From Planctomycetales bacterium (GTDB taxonomy: Bacteria > Planctomycetota > Planctomycetia > Planctomycetales > Planctomycetaceae): a stretch of DNA of 32,075 nucleotides. The DNA is taken from NCBI GenBank assembly GCA_016235885.1, contig JACRIH010000603.1, positions 1-32,075 of the forward strand. The letters are read 5' to 3'. Positions 9,901 through 16,774 of the stretch are shown piece after piece. The notes below the pieces were generated by a model that was given only the letters and a program-made list of their open reading frames with translations, made no database searches and had not been told where the DNA came from. Made by a program: the position numbers and the translations under genes. Position 1 is the stretch's first letter. Each line of letters begins with the position of its first letter.

Positions 9901-10613
9901 CAATGGCCGAGTTCTCTTCGCCCTCCGGGTCCGGACTAGAAATCGTTCCCATTTTGACCTTTGGCGTCGATGACGCCGCGCCCGCGGTTCCGACTTGGGA
10001 ATCAACCAGGGAGAGCGAGTCACAGGCGACGGAGTCCGAACGGATGGCAGCCGTGAACATCGACGGCGGCGACCTGGACCGAAACGTGCTGATCACAGGC
10101 GCCGCTGAAATGCCAATCCAACAGCATCTGAATGACTCGACGGATGCCGGGATGGCTGCGGCTGAGGTTCCGTTCCTCTCGCCAGTGGAATTGTTCGACG
10201 CCAGCACCAATGTCGCGACGAACCGATCCGAATCAGCGGCTGGCGATGAGGTCGGCAAGACGTTACCCGCAGAAGATTCCGCCGACCAAACGGTACAGCC
10301 CAAGGAACAGAAGACGCCAGTTTTTGAAGAGGATGCTTCCACACTCCCTATCGAACCGGGCGAAACCGACGATGTCGGTGCATCGGAAAACTCCAGCCGT
10401 GTCACGTCGTCACCCATAAAACCGGGACAGGCGGCACAGCCGCTGTTTGACGACGGCACGGCACGGCAATTCGTGGCCAGACTGTCATTGGGCAGTCTCC
10501 ATCCGGCTTATGTTTTTGCACTGGCCGTCACTCTGGCCTCGGCCTCATTCGCACCAAAACGCACTGTGCGTCCACGTCAAATGAGCACGAGCACACCCAA
10601 CGAAACGAACTGA
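3960..10613 (+). CDS. Giant FG-GAP/VCBS repeat surface protein with LEPR-XLL-type N-terminus
   Basis: About 2217 residues. The N-terminus is strongly basic and carries VERLETRELLSA, the LEPR-XLL-like motif found at the start of giant planctomycete envelope proteins. A domain resembling the bacterial pre-peptidase C-terminal (PPC) fold follows (about 45-165). Then come 33 repeats by my count, mostly of the form DFNGDGxxDLAVAN..S..VSILLGNGDGTF at 50-60 residue spacing up to about residue 1830; the Asp-rich loops are of the calcium-binding FG-GAP type seen in integrin-like beta-propellers. An acidic Ser/Thr/Glu-rich spacer leads to a C-terminal hydrophobic segment (HPAYVFALAVTLASASF) followed by basic residues, which looks like a membrane or sorting anchor. 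An ATG at 3948 is possible, but its AAAAGG directly abuts the codon; ATG 3960 has better spacing. The ligand is unknown. The stop is 2 nt from the next gene. Confidence 0.9.
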   Translation: MLRNSWFTCWQWLQRRVVSKRWFATRRRRRAASYRLCVERLETRELLSAADLFSSAIPITLDGGQPQIGIISQTPTYYAFSVTDDGRLTAEVAATGGDTRLSLFSSDGELLMQSDGQSPTNPHDLIDVHLAGAAEGMAYYLTIEQLGDGAGGFVLTTDYTPTTTPFEPMPVGIEPWSSTTGDFNVDGIADLAVANFESSDVSIYLGQGDGTFALPMQFSTGPGANDIIASDFNGDGKLDLATANMLSSTVSILIGNDDGTFQTVSDFWAGDTAAGLIAADFNRDGALDLAVAAFGSNAAAILLNDGSGVFAAPIEYAVGTSPYAITSGDFNGDGLFDLAVPNYDSDDLSILFGNGDGTFTAGSTFPVGSQPYAPLTADFNEDGNLDLAIGNFTSNDVSILMGNGDGTFDVQIPLAAGIGTGAIDIADFNGDGLLDLVTANLGDATLSLFLGRADGSFDPQRQFAAGTAPASVVVADFNRDGSTDVGFTDLTSNSVQVLLGRGNASFLTQPAQSSATKVFQITSADFNGDGRLDLATVNYSLGDVLILLGNQDGTFQFGGRYSAGSDPTAIAAGDVNSDGIPDLLTGNYSTADISVLLGAGDGTFGSPEFFRAGTLPLSLLVADLNEDNILDVATVNNGDAQVSILIGNGDGQFSAPVDYAVAAGASQLTAADLNHDGRLDLAVTNYDANSVSILFNAGEGEFAPQVQLDTDMSPAGVAAGDFNGDGVLDLAVTNAGSSSVSVFLGDGQGNFSSPIAVPTGDQPLSVLVGDFNQDQTLDLATVNQGTNTVTVHAGRGDGTFHAFAQHALGDLVYQAVLGDFDGDGNWDIATANESSDVSVLLGQADGTFETPMHSPVAGGPAAIAATDFNSDGQQDLVTVNPTTGTMSVSLGRGDGTSLAPIVSVLGDEPIAVATDDFNNDGRPDVAIANYLSNSVSILLGIGDGTFQSPSTWSVGEHPVALVTGDFNHDDIVDLASSDFGNGTVSILLGRVDGTFLEAQQFPVGDGPVALTVSDLNLDGQSDLVVANSWSRSLSLLISFGDGTFRSVETLPLGVTPGAVAAGDFNNDGTLDITATSPANNSVLILFGQSGGAFQSPVEFAVGTAPESLTVGDFNRDGREDIATANNNSNNVTVLLGQGDGTFPSQTQFDVGRYPAALITGDFNNDGRLDFATANGLTEPISVGLGLGNGTFAKPGASSPTTQSKPLVADLNYDGMLDVVVLRNDGKLLFRAGSAGGSFQALVVINPDSVDAVRDVTLVTSDGVAYLVAVNGQADSIAFYTVVSDQFVRVAEPAVPGILPSRVLAGDVSGDGLEDVIVTSAASGRVFVYLQRPDDDLSSRPPTYQIEVGNGGSDVTLVDVNGDGLPEIVVADQVSGDVRVLLNSATAPFASQLRFRSGAGLTSVVQVGDSVQVQSRDVSIAVVAGLFNDDTLPDLAVLNQGVNRVDILLGDGHGGVFNPTVTASLLTGRDPVALVTADFNGDGRADLVVLNKGSNDLSIFLNDGHGSFTEQTETDSAGRMSRVNAGNLPTGLSVGDINADGELDLLIGNEQGDVLTILGNGDGTFRPYQRLDRHVGLAITGLDSDEGPGFAVFDQSLDRVTYHSNESGSTFEQGRENGLLAPTAVTFADLNADGLDDLIVSNGGSNEVFVYLGLDDDQFDFGHRFFVGSAPEEITVSDLNADGILDLVVANRGSNDVSLLFGQGQGDDWTLIAGPRLRVGSGPIATAVADLNNDGLVDILVANHDSSDVYLLTGLGRGFFNDKSPAVSRTGDGPVQLFIGHFDDQGGLDVVTLNAGSNDLTIILSSGEVRTVSTGETAAVTALSGDLNQDGLSDLIVVTSDGQFTLWLGGSNGPRVAHVQAPRNLTNISELVLGNVRGGIVEVYVATENSNVTTLVSFVLNAGSIASPIGVFNAGAFSGAFTNPVTENVALFGSGSGFVAASTLATDGQRSANSVAFVLNVDSSSSIAMSNEMGFSDAGSSSMAEFSSPSGSGLEIVPILTFGVDDAAPAVPTWESTRESESQATESERMAAVNIDGGDLDRNVLITGAAEMPIQQHLNDSTDAGMAAAEVPFLSPVELFDASTNVATNRSESAAGDEVGKTLPAEDSADQTVQPKEQKTPVFEEDASTLPIEPGETDDVGASENSSRVTSSPIKPGQAAQPLFDDGTARQFVARLSLGSLHPAYVFALAVTLASASFAPKRTVRPRQMSTSTPNETN

Positions 10614-10615
10614 TC

Positions 10616-13600
10616 ATGAATCGCCTTCTGATAGGTCTCCGACGCGGACTGGACGTCCGGCGCACCATGCTGCTGCTCGCCATTCTCCTGGTGACCAGCG
10701 CCGCGATGCTTCGAGTCCTGGTGGTTTTCGCCCCCGTTTTGATCGTGGTTATCCCGGAACTGTTCGGAGTCGTTTTCTTGATGGTCCTGTGCATGGCCTT
10801 GATGTGGTACGCAAGCTCCCGTTTGATGAGCCACTCCAAGTTCTCGGAGAGACCGCTGGGAGAACAGATCATCCAACAGGTTCTGGAAGGCATCCTGACG
10901 ATTGACCAGCGCGGCCGGGTGATCTCGTTGAATCCGGCCGCAGAACGGCTCTTCGGTTATCGCCTCGCAGAGATTCTCAACAAACCGATCACCACGCTGC
11001 TGACCGAGCCGCCGAACGATGGTCAAGGCGTCCTCCGTGACACCATGCCCGTCGGCACGATTCTCGGCCTGGCCGCCGGTGCCCGCGAGATGATCGGCCG
11101 ACGCAAGAATGGCGAATCGTTTCCCATTGAACTGGTGCTCAGCGGCATGACCTTGGGCGAAGAGCAGGTCACGGTCGCGTTCGCCCGGGATGTCAGCAAG
11201 CGCAAACAGGCTCAACGCTATTTGACCACACACTATGCCGCGACCTGCATCCTGGCCGAAGCGAATTCACTGGAGGAAGCGCTGCCGAAGATTATTCAAA
11301 CCATTAGCGAAGCTCTGCAATGGGAAGCGTGTGCCTATTGGAGTTTCGATCCGGTCAACCAAAAGTTGCAATGCGCCGAATTCCACCAGTCGCCGTTTGC
11401 CAGGCGGTCCCAAGTGTTGGATTTCACTTCGGTGACCTGCCAATTGGACCAGGGTCTTCCGGGGAAAGTTTGTTCCACCCGTCAACCGATCTGGATCGAG
11501 GATCTTCTCCGAATGCAGGACTTTCCCTGCCTGGCGCTCGCGGCGCCTCTCGAGTTGCACGCGGCCTTTGCGTTCCCCGTGATGATGGGGGAGAACGTCT
11601 GTGGAGTTGTGGAGGTCTTTTCCTCCCGGTTCCTGAAACGCGACCCGTGGTTGCTGGACATCATGGGCGAGTTCGGAAAACAGATGGGTAACTTCATCGC
11701 CCGCAAGCGAGATGAAGAGATGTTGCAGCGAAGCGAAGAGCGCTTCCGACAATTGGCGAAGAACATCCACGAAGTCTTCTGGATGGTGGATACCCAGGAA
11801 GATCGGGTCATTTACATCAGCCCCTCCTGCGAAGAAGTGTGGGGGCGATCTTCCATGCACTTCAATACAGAGCATCGCGGCCTCTTGGAGTTCGTTCATC
11901 CGGAAGATCAGCCGCGCGTGTTGGCCGCGTACGAGAACCAAAAGCGAGGTGTCGCCACCAGTGAAGAGTATCGCATTGTGCGACCCGACCAATCGATCCG
12001 CTGGGTCTGGAACCGTGCCTTCCCCATTACGAATGGCTCGGGACAGGTCTATCGGATCGCCGGAGTCATGGCGGACATCACCGAGCGCCGCCACGCCGAC
12101 GAGGAACGCGGACGATTGCTCGCAACCGTCGAGCAGCAACGGGCAGAATTACAGACGATTCTGGATTCCGTGCCAGCTCTCATATTTTACAAGGATCGCC
12201 AGCACCGCCTGGTGCGCGTCAACGCGGCACACGCCCGATGTTTTGGTCTCCCCCGGGAACAAGTGGAAGGCAAGACCGATGCCGAACTGGGATCGCCCTA
12301 TGCCGGTCAGTACATGCAAGACGACCTCAACGTCATGACGACCGGTGAGTCACTGTGTGGACTGATCGAGAAGTTTCACACTCCCACGGGAGAACGTTGG
12401 TTGCAAACGGACAAGGTGCCGCACCGCGATGTTGATGGGAATATCATCGGCCTGGTCGGCTTTGCGGTGGACATCACGGAACAGAAGCTGCTGGAAGAGC
12501 GATTGCGCCAGGCTCAAAAGATGGAAGCGGTCGGTCAGTTGGCCGGCGGAGTCGCCCACGACTTCAACAACCTGCTGACAGTCATCATTGGTTACAACGA
12601 AATCCTGCTCGAACAGTCAATTCCCGGAGACGATAACCACGAGTTGCTGGACCAGATCCACCAGGCGGCGGAAAAGGCGGCCTCGTTGACGCACCAACTC
12701 CTGGCATTTGGCCGGAAGCAGGTCCTCCAGACAAAAGTTCTCGACATCAACACGGTCGTCCAAGACATGGGCAAGATGCTTCGCCGGGTGATCGGTGAAG
12801 ACATTGAAATGATCATCCAGCAGGATCCGAACCTGGGTCGGGTCAATGCGGACCGAACGCAAATCGAACAGATCCTGATGAATCTGGCATCCAACGCCCG
12901 GGATGCCATGCCCAACGGTGGCAAGCTCACGATCACCACGACCAACGTCGAACAGGACGAGTCCCAGTCGTGTCTCGAATCAGAGATTCCGCCCAGCCCC
13001 TACGTCTTGCTCGAGGTCACCGACATGGGCAACGGCATGGACGACGCGACTAAGACCCGTGCCTTCGAACCGTTCTTCACAACGAAGGAACTGGGTAAAG
13101 GGACCGGGCTTGGCTTGGCGACGGTCTATGGAATTGTCAAGCAGAGTGGTGGATACATCGGGCTCGACAGTGCGTTGGGCCACGGCACAACTTTCCGAAT
13201 CTATCTGCCGCGCCTGGAGGAAGTGAACGCAACTGTTTGCGATCCGAAAGGTCCTTCAGGCATTCATCGAGGCAAGGAGACCGTGTTGCTCGTGGAAGAT
13301 GAGGACTGTGTTCGCAACCTGGTCAGCCGGATTCTCCAGTTGAACGGGTACACGGTCTTGATTGCAAGCTCGGGCGCCGAGGCGCTGGAGTTGTTCAAGG
13401 GATACAACGGGAACATCGACTTGTTGTTGACGGATGTCATCATGCCGCACATGAATGGTGTCCAATTGGTGGAGCAGGCCACGGTGATTCGCGAGAATCT
13501 CAGAGTGCTCTATCTGTCGGGCTACGCCAACAGTTTCCTGGACGCCCCCCAAAGCCCGTCCGCTTCCGCAGCAGCATTTCTCTCGAAGCCCGTGACGCCC

Positions 13601-13663
13601 CAAGTTTTGGCAAAGAAAGTGCGAGAAGTGCTGGATGCCCCCCCGCGTCAATGCGCGAGTTGA
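10616..13663 (+). CDS. Hybrid sensor histidine kinase (PAS-GAF-PAS-PAS-HisKA-HATPase-REC)
   Basis: A 1015-residue two-component hybrid kinase. Two hydrophobic segments at about 18-45 and 47-67 leave almost no external loop, so sensing is probably cytoplasmic. PAS 1 lies at about 82-198, GAF at about 205-365, PAS 2 at about 372-493 and PAS 3 at about 508-623. The H-box is AGGVAHDFNN with His648; the ATPase shows the N-box NLASNARDAM (about 757-765), DMGNGM and GKGTGLGLATVYG (about 828-839). The C-terminal receiver (about 888-1005) has acidic residues in VEDED and a phospho-acceptor Asp940 in LLTDVIMP. All catalytic residues are present, so a His-to-Asp relay within the protein is expected; no output regulator is adjacent. 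No Shine-Dalgarno is visible: the ATG sits 2 nt after the stop of the FG-GAP gene, implying translational coupling. Confidence 0.95.
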   Translation: MNRLLIGLRRGLDVRRTMLLLAILLVTSAAMLRVLVVFAPVLIVVIPELFGVVFLMVLCMALMWYASSRLMSHSKFSERPLGEQIIQQVLEGILTIDQRGRVISLNPAAERLFGYRLAEILNKPITTLLTEPPNDGQGVLRDTMPVGTILGLAAGAREMIGRRKNGESFPIELVLSGMTLGEEQVTVAFARDVSKRKQAQRYLTTHYAATCILAEANSLEEALPKIIQTISEALQWEACAYWSFDPVNQKLQCAEFHQSPFARRSQVLDFTSVTCQLDQGLPGKVCSTRQPIWIEDLLRMQDFPCLALAAPLELHAAFAFPVMMGENVCGVVEVFSSRFLKRDPWLLDIMGEFGKQMGNFIARKRDEEMLQRSEERFRQLAKNIHEVFWMVDTQEDRVIYISPSCEEVWGRSSMHFNTEHRGLLEFVHPEDQPRVLAAYENQKRGVATSEEYRIVRPDQSIRWVWNRAFPITNGSGQVYRIAGVMADITERRHADEERGRLLATVEQQRAELQTILDSVPALIFYKDRQHRLVRVNAAHARCFGLPREQVEGKTDAELGSPYAGQYMQDDLNVMTTGESLCGLIEKFHTPTGERWLQTDKVPHRDVDGNIIGLVGFAVDITEQKLLEERLRQAQKMEAVGQLAGGVAHDFNNLLTVIIGYNEILLEQSIPGDDNHELLDQIHQAAEKAASLTHQLLAFGRKQVLQTKVLDINTVVQDMGKMLRRVIGEDIEMIIQQDPNLGRVNADRTQIEQILMNLASNARDAMPNGGKLTITTTNVEQDESQSCLESEIPPSPYVLLEVTDMGNGMDDATKTRAFEPFFTTKELGKGTGLGLATVYGIVKQSGGYIGLDSALGHGTTFRIYLPRLEEVNATVCDPKGPSGIHRGKETVLLVEDEDCVRNLVSRILQLNGYTVLIASSGAEALELFKGYNGNIDLLLTDVIMPHMNGVQLVEQATVIRENLRVLYLSGYANSFLDAPQSPSASAAAFLSKPVTPQVLAKKVREVLDAPPRQCAS

Positions 13664-13755
13664 TGCCGGACACCGAATGACCAGCGGCCGATTCGAATGC
13701 TGATCTCGCGTCCACAAAAAAAGGCGCTCCGCCACTCCCGTTGAAAACTGTGTCC

Positions 13756-13815
13756 TGTGAGCCGCAAGGCGCTAGCCGCGGGTTGCCTTAATGCACCCGC
13801 GGCTAGCGCCTCACA
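13756..13815. repeat. GC-rich palindrome with perfect 16-bp arms
   Basis: Arms at 13768-13783 and 13795-13810 (GGCGCTAGCCGCGGGT and its exact complement) enclose an 11-base loop; outer TGTGA (13756-13760) pairs with TCACA (13811-13815) across an internal asymmetry. It lies between the convergent histidine kinase and ssrA genes. There is no long T-run on either side. I recognise the type as a REP-like element common in planctomycetes. Confidence 0.8.
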
Positions 13816-13847
13816 AAAGTCAATTTCAACCCGAATGGCGGAGAACC

Positions 13848-13880
13848 AAAAAAGCCAGCCTGCGAAGTTCGCAGGCTGGC
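13848..13880 (-). terminator. Rho-independent terminator of ssrA
   Basis: Read on the minus strand, arms GCCAGCCTGCGAA (13868-13880) and its exact complement (13854-13866) form a strong hairpin followed directly by six T residues (13848-13853). It begins four bases after the encoded CCA end of tmRNA, as expected for its terminator. Confidence 0.93.
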
Positions 13881-13883
13881 CAG

Positions 13884-14235
13884 TGGAGGCGCCGGGAATT
13901 GAACCCGGGTCCTGTGAGGCATTGAACGAGGCCTCTACGTGCGTATTCCGTTGATTGATCTCGCCGCGGCAGGCTCACCGAACAAGGCCCGTTTGCAGCC
14001 AGTTCCCCACTTGTCTCGCGCGGCGCGTAGGGATCATTGACGCCGCACCAGCCCGAATTTTGGCCGACTTTTGGACTCCTCAGGCAGGGATTCCGCAGAC
14101 GGGGCTGTCTATCTAGGCAGCCAAAGCGAATTGCCGATTGGCAGTTGTTGTTTGATCAGCTTTTAACGTGGCCAACTGATCAACCACGGCACGCCACCTC
14201 GATCACGTGCGATCCAGTCGAATCCGATCGCCCCC
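13884..14235 (-). ncRNA. ssrA: Transfer-messenger RNA (tmRNA)
   Basis: About 352 nt. tmRNA rescues stalled ribosomes and tags the incomplete protein for proteolysis with SmpB. The 5' end GGGGGCG (14235 down to 14229) pairs over 7 bp with CGCCTCC at the 3' end, and CCA is encoded (13884-13886). The T-arm GGGTTCAATTCCCG and the near-5' GATTCGACTGG of the tRNA-like domain are both present. A resume codon GCT at 14158-14160 opens a 15-codon tag ADQTTTANRQFALAA ending in TAG (14113-14115). It is a normal one-piece form and is followed by its own terminator. smpB is not in the window. Confidence 0.97.
14113..14160 (-). other. tmRNA proteolysis-tag reading frame
   Basis: Reading minus-strand codons from GCT to TAG gives ADQTTTANRQFALAA. 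The final FALAA matches the conserved hydrophobic end recognised by ClpXP and related proteases. The resume codon assignment follows the usual position after a TAAAA-type stretch; it was not verified by structure prediction. Confidence 0.88.
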
Positions 14236-14342
14236 GAAAAATCGTGTGACTCAGACAATCAATCCCAACTGCCGCGACCGATTGTCCGACGAGATTCTAG
14301 CGGTGGGTCGAGGCGAGTCAAACCGCGGCCCATCGAGAACCA

Positions 14343-14648
14343 TCACACTTCGACAAATACTTCGTCATTCTCGACCTTGGCCGGATACGTCGTGTGCGTG
14401 ATCCGCTGGTTCAGGCAATGCTTGCCGGAAGTGACATCAAACTGCCACCCATGCCACGGACAAGTGACTGTCGTTCCCGACACAATCCCCTCGCCGAGCG
14501 GTCCCCCAGCGTGCGGGCACACACCATCCATCGCGTGAAACTGACCATCCACGTTGAACAGCGCAACCACACGCTCACCCGCCATGACTTCCTTCGCCGA
14601 ACCAGCAGGGACATCGTGTATGCTGGCCACTCGGACCCACTCAGCCAT
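14343..14648 (-). CDS. Rieske [2Fe-2S] ferredoxin (NirD/dioxygenase-ferredoxin type)
   Basis: A 101-residue soluble Rieske ferredoxin that would carry single electrons to a partner oxygenase or reductase. The cluster ligands are all present: CPHAGGPLGEG with Cys44 and His46, and CPWHGWQFD with Cys63 and His66. The length fits the free-standing NirD-like/biphenyl-dioxygenase-ferredoxin class rather than a membrane-bound cytochrome bc1 Rieske subunit; there is no signal or membrane helix. The start is supported by GGGAG seven bases upstream of ATG. No oxygenase, nitrite reductase or ferredoxin reductase lies nearby, so its electron partner is unknown. It is transcribed toward ssrA, about 107 nt away. 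Confidence 0.92.
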   Translation of the reverse strand: MAEWVRVASIHDVPAGSAKEVMAGERVVALFNVDGQFHAMDGVCPHAGGPLGEGIVSGTTVTCPWHGWQFDVTSGKHCLNQRITHTTYPAKVENDEVFVEV

Positions 14649-14778
14649 CGTTGTCTCCCTGCGAAAAAGGATTCAGAAACGAAGGGCATGGTAACAAGAC
14701 CCAAGTTGGCGCGGCAGTGGATCTCCCTTTACACCTTTGGCACACACCTCAACCGGTCGGGACGACGCGGTAGCAACG

Positions 14779-14889
14779 TCATCGGAATCGGATCTCACCC
14801 GTCGGCAAAGCCAATTCGGCCATGCGTCGGAGGAGCATACCTTGCAGTTCCAAATGCGTTTCGTGGGCCGTTTGTCGAAGCCGTTGCAT
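14779..14889 (-). pseudogene. Possible small ORF or gene remnant
   Basis: In this frame the minus strand reads from ATG (14887-14889) through 36 codons to TGA, ending GEIRFR. The frame stays open and gene-like upstream of the ATG back to a TAG, adding NEVYYRPRFVAE. The composition (alternating Leu, Arg, Glu and Gln, amphipathic helix-like) looks more like real coding than the two overlapping frames. No ribosome-binding site is visible, and I do not recognise the family. It may be the tail of a decayed gene or a small protein. Confidence 0.25.
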
Positions 14890-14980
14890 TTCCGCAACGA
14901 ACCGGGGGCGATAGTAGACCTCGTTCTAGTAGGTCACCGGATTTAGGAAGCCAAGTGAACCCGCAAAGAAAAGCAGGCAT

Positions 14981-15040
14981 TGGGATAGGCTTCCAGCCTG
15001 TCGGTTCAATTGGAATCCGACAGGCTGGAAGCCTATCCCA
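14981..15040. repeat. Palindrome with perfect 24-bp arms after the DUF1559 gene
   Basis: Arms at 14981-15004 and 15017-15040 are exact complements (start TGGGATAGGCTTCCAGCCTG), with a 12-base AT-rich loop that itself pairs partly. It lies 14 bases beyond the stop of the minus-strand pseudopilin gene. There is no T-run at the minus-strand exit, so it is a REP-like repeat that could stabilise mRNA 3' ends rather than a classical terminator. Confidence 0.85.
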
Positions 15041-15054
15041 CGATGCAGGATTAC

Positions 15055-16044
15055 CTAGAACGTGGTCAGCACATCGCGACTACTTTTGGTGCCCACGGTT
15101 TTCCAGACCCCGCGATCGATGTTGTCGTTCACAAACTTGACGGCACCGTCGCCCATCAGGACATTCACGCCACCATCGTGATAACTGCGCGCGGCGAAGA
15201 TCCCCGTATTCGTGAAGAGTTCGCATTCGTGATTCGACGTGGCCTTGTCGTTGGGCGGCAGGCGGGTGCTGTAGGTCCACGACTGATTGGCCTGGGCATA
15301 GAACCACGAATATCCTCGTCCACCAGACGCAACACCACTGAGGCCGGTGTTGGAGGCCACTGGCGGGGCGGTTCCGGTCTGGCAGGCCGTGTATCCTGCG
15401 ACGTTGGTTTCGTAACGATACACCCAGGGTTCGTTCACCCGGCACTCCGAGACCATCATCGTGTTGCTGCTCCCATCCTTGATGGAGTCGATCGACGTGT
15501 AGGAATTGATCAGCATCACCCCTTCGTTGTTTTGACCGGGGGCGTATCCCTGGGAATCATCCGTGGTGTGTCCGATGCAGGCCACGTAATTCGTCGGCGC
15601 ATACGTCACATCAGAACCGACTCGCGTTGGATCGCTGGCGCAGCGCATGACCTTGAGAGGCGTGCCTCGCAGCGTCGTGTGAGTCGCCCCCTGGTCCCCC
15701 GGTTCCTGAGCCCAGTTGAGCTGTTTGTAAATCACCATCTGGTCCAGGTACGGCAGCGTGCGAGTGATCCAGGAAAGCTGATTGGTTTGCCAGGGAATCG
15801 GTGCGGTCACGCCGACCACTCGTCGCACGGAACCCGGCGGAAACGCCAGAAAACTGCCGTGGTAAGTGTGGAGCGCAACGCCAAATTGTTTGAGGTTGTT
15901 GCGACACTGCGTACGCCGGGAAGCTTCCCGTGCTTGCTGCACAGCCGGCAACAAAATCGCCATCAGGATTCCAATCACGGCCATCACAACGAGCAATTCG
16001 ACGAGCGTGAACGCACGGCGACAAGAAGTGGACTGCGTCTTCAT
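15055..16044 (-). CDS. DUF1559 prepilin-like (pseudopilin) secreted protein
   Basis: A 329-residue member of the DUF1559 family, greatly expanded in planctomycetes. The N-terminus has a type IV prepilin signal: basic residues, then AFTLVELLVVMAVIGILMA, with processing expected before the Phe by a prepilin peptidase and Glu at +5 of the mature form. After the helix comes the family signature NLKQFGVALHTYHG. The C-terminal H-x9-DG motif (HDGGVNVLMGDG) is intact. The start at 16044 is chosen because it places the pilin signal at the N-terminus and has TTGGAG about ten bases upstream; the longer frame to 16215 adds 57 non-signal residues. It is downstream of a lipoprotein gene in the same direction. 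Molecular role unknown; an envelope location is inferred. Confidence 0.93.
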   Translation of the reverse strand: MKTQSTSCRRAFTLVELLVVMAVIGILMAILLPAVQQAREASRRTQCRNNLKQFGVALHTYHGSFLAFPPGSVRRVVGVTAPIPWQTNQLSWITRTLPYLDQMVIYKQLNWAQEPGDQGATHTTLRGTPLKVMRCASDPTRVGSDVTYAPTNYVACIGHTTDDSQGYAPGQNNEGVMLINSYTSIDSIKDGSSNTMMVSECRVNEPWVYRYETNVAGYTACQTGTAPPVASNTGLSGVASGGRGYSWFYAQANQSWTYSTRLPPNDKATSNHECELFTNTGIFAARSYHDGGVNVLMGDGAVKFVNDNIDRGVWKTVGTKSSRDVLTTF

Positions 16045-16183
16045 GGCAGAACTCCAAAATGAATGACAAAGAAAACTCGGGGACCGACATTCGTTCCAGC
16101 GCTGGAAATCGATTGTGACGCTGGTGGAACGGGGAATTGACGAAGTCAGAACATCATGGCAATCAATCGGCCCGAGTTGGTGG

Positions 16184-16642
16184 TCATTCCGCCGCAACTT
16201 CCAAGTTGAAGTCACGCGTGTTGTCGTCCGGTTTCAATTCGACGGTCATCGTCGTCTTCGTGTTGTATTTCGACGGGATGTACTGGATCGTTTGCCTCAC
16301 CGGCCCAACGGCCTGGCCGGCGGGCTTCTCGGCGGGTTCGATCATGTATTCCGTTTCGCGAGTGGCATAGATCTGCACTTGGAATTTCCCGGCCTTCATC
16401 CCGGCTTCCCGGGGAATCTTGAACTCGCCTTTGGTGATCAGCGACTTCCCGATGTCACCGGGGGTCTTGTCGATCGGATCGAGGCGAAGTGAACCAGATT
16501 CCACGGGCACACCGCCATATTTCACCGTCCCCGTGACGGCACACGGCTTGCCGGCAGAACCGCAGCCGGACAGCACGAACAGCAATCCGAGCAGTCCGCA
16601 CCCAAACCGCATTCGCCGGCGGAAATCCTGTCGATGACACAT
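16184..16642 (-). CDS. Small lipoprotein with carboxypeptidase-regulatory/transthyretin-like fold
   Basis: A 152-residue protein with a hydrophobic signal and lipobox LSGC (Cys27), so probably an envelope lipoprotein. The mature part begins with VTGTVKYGGVPVESGSL, the pattern of the small beta-sandwich proteins that accompany DUF1559 genes in planctomycetes; strands continue to the end (TTMTVELKPDD). A second start at the Met11 position is possible. The longer frame from 16714 is disfavoured because it buries the signal. It is 139 nt upstream of the DUF1559 gene, with the same orientation, which suggests an operon. Function unknown. Confidence 0.85.
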   Translation of the reverse strand: MCHRQDFRRRMRFGCGLLGLLFVLSGCGSAGKPCAVTGTVKYGGVPVESGSLRLDPIDKTPGDIGKSLITKGEFKIPREAGMKAGKFQVQIYATRETEYMIEPAEKPAGQAVGPVRQTIQYIPSKYNTKTTMTVELKPDDNTRDFNLEVAAE

Positions 16643-16774
16643 TTCGTGAACGCCCTTGGTCGGTGGCAATGAATCGGCTTCCGGGAAATGAATGGCCCCA
16701 TTCCAGCAAGGCACCGTGATGAAGTCAATTCCGGACTTGGCGTCCGATCTGGAACACGACTCACATCGCGTCGC

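Noticed and set aside
14394-15140. 248-codon plus-strand open frame
   Set aside because: It runs antisense to the Rieske gene and through a perfect palindrome; the translation is low in recognisable features.
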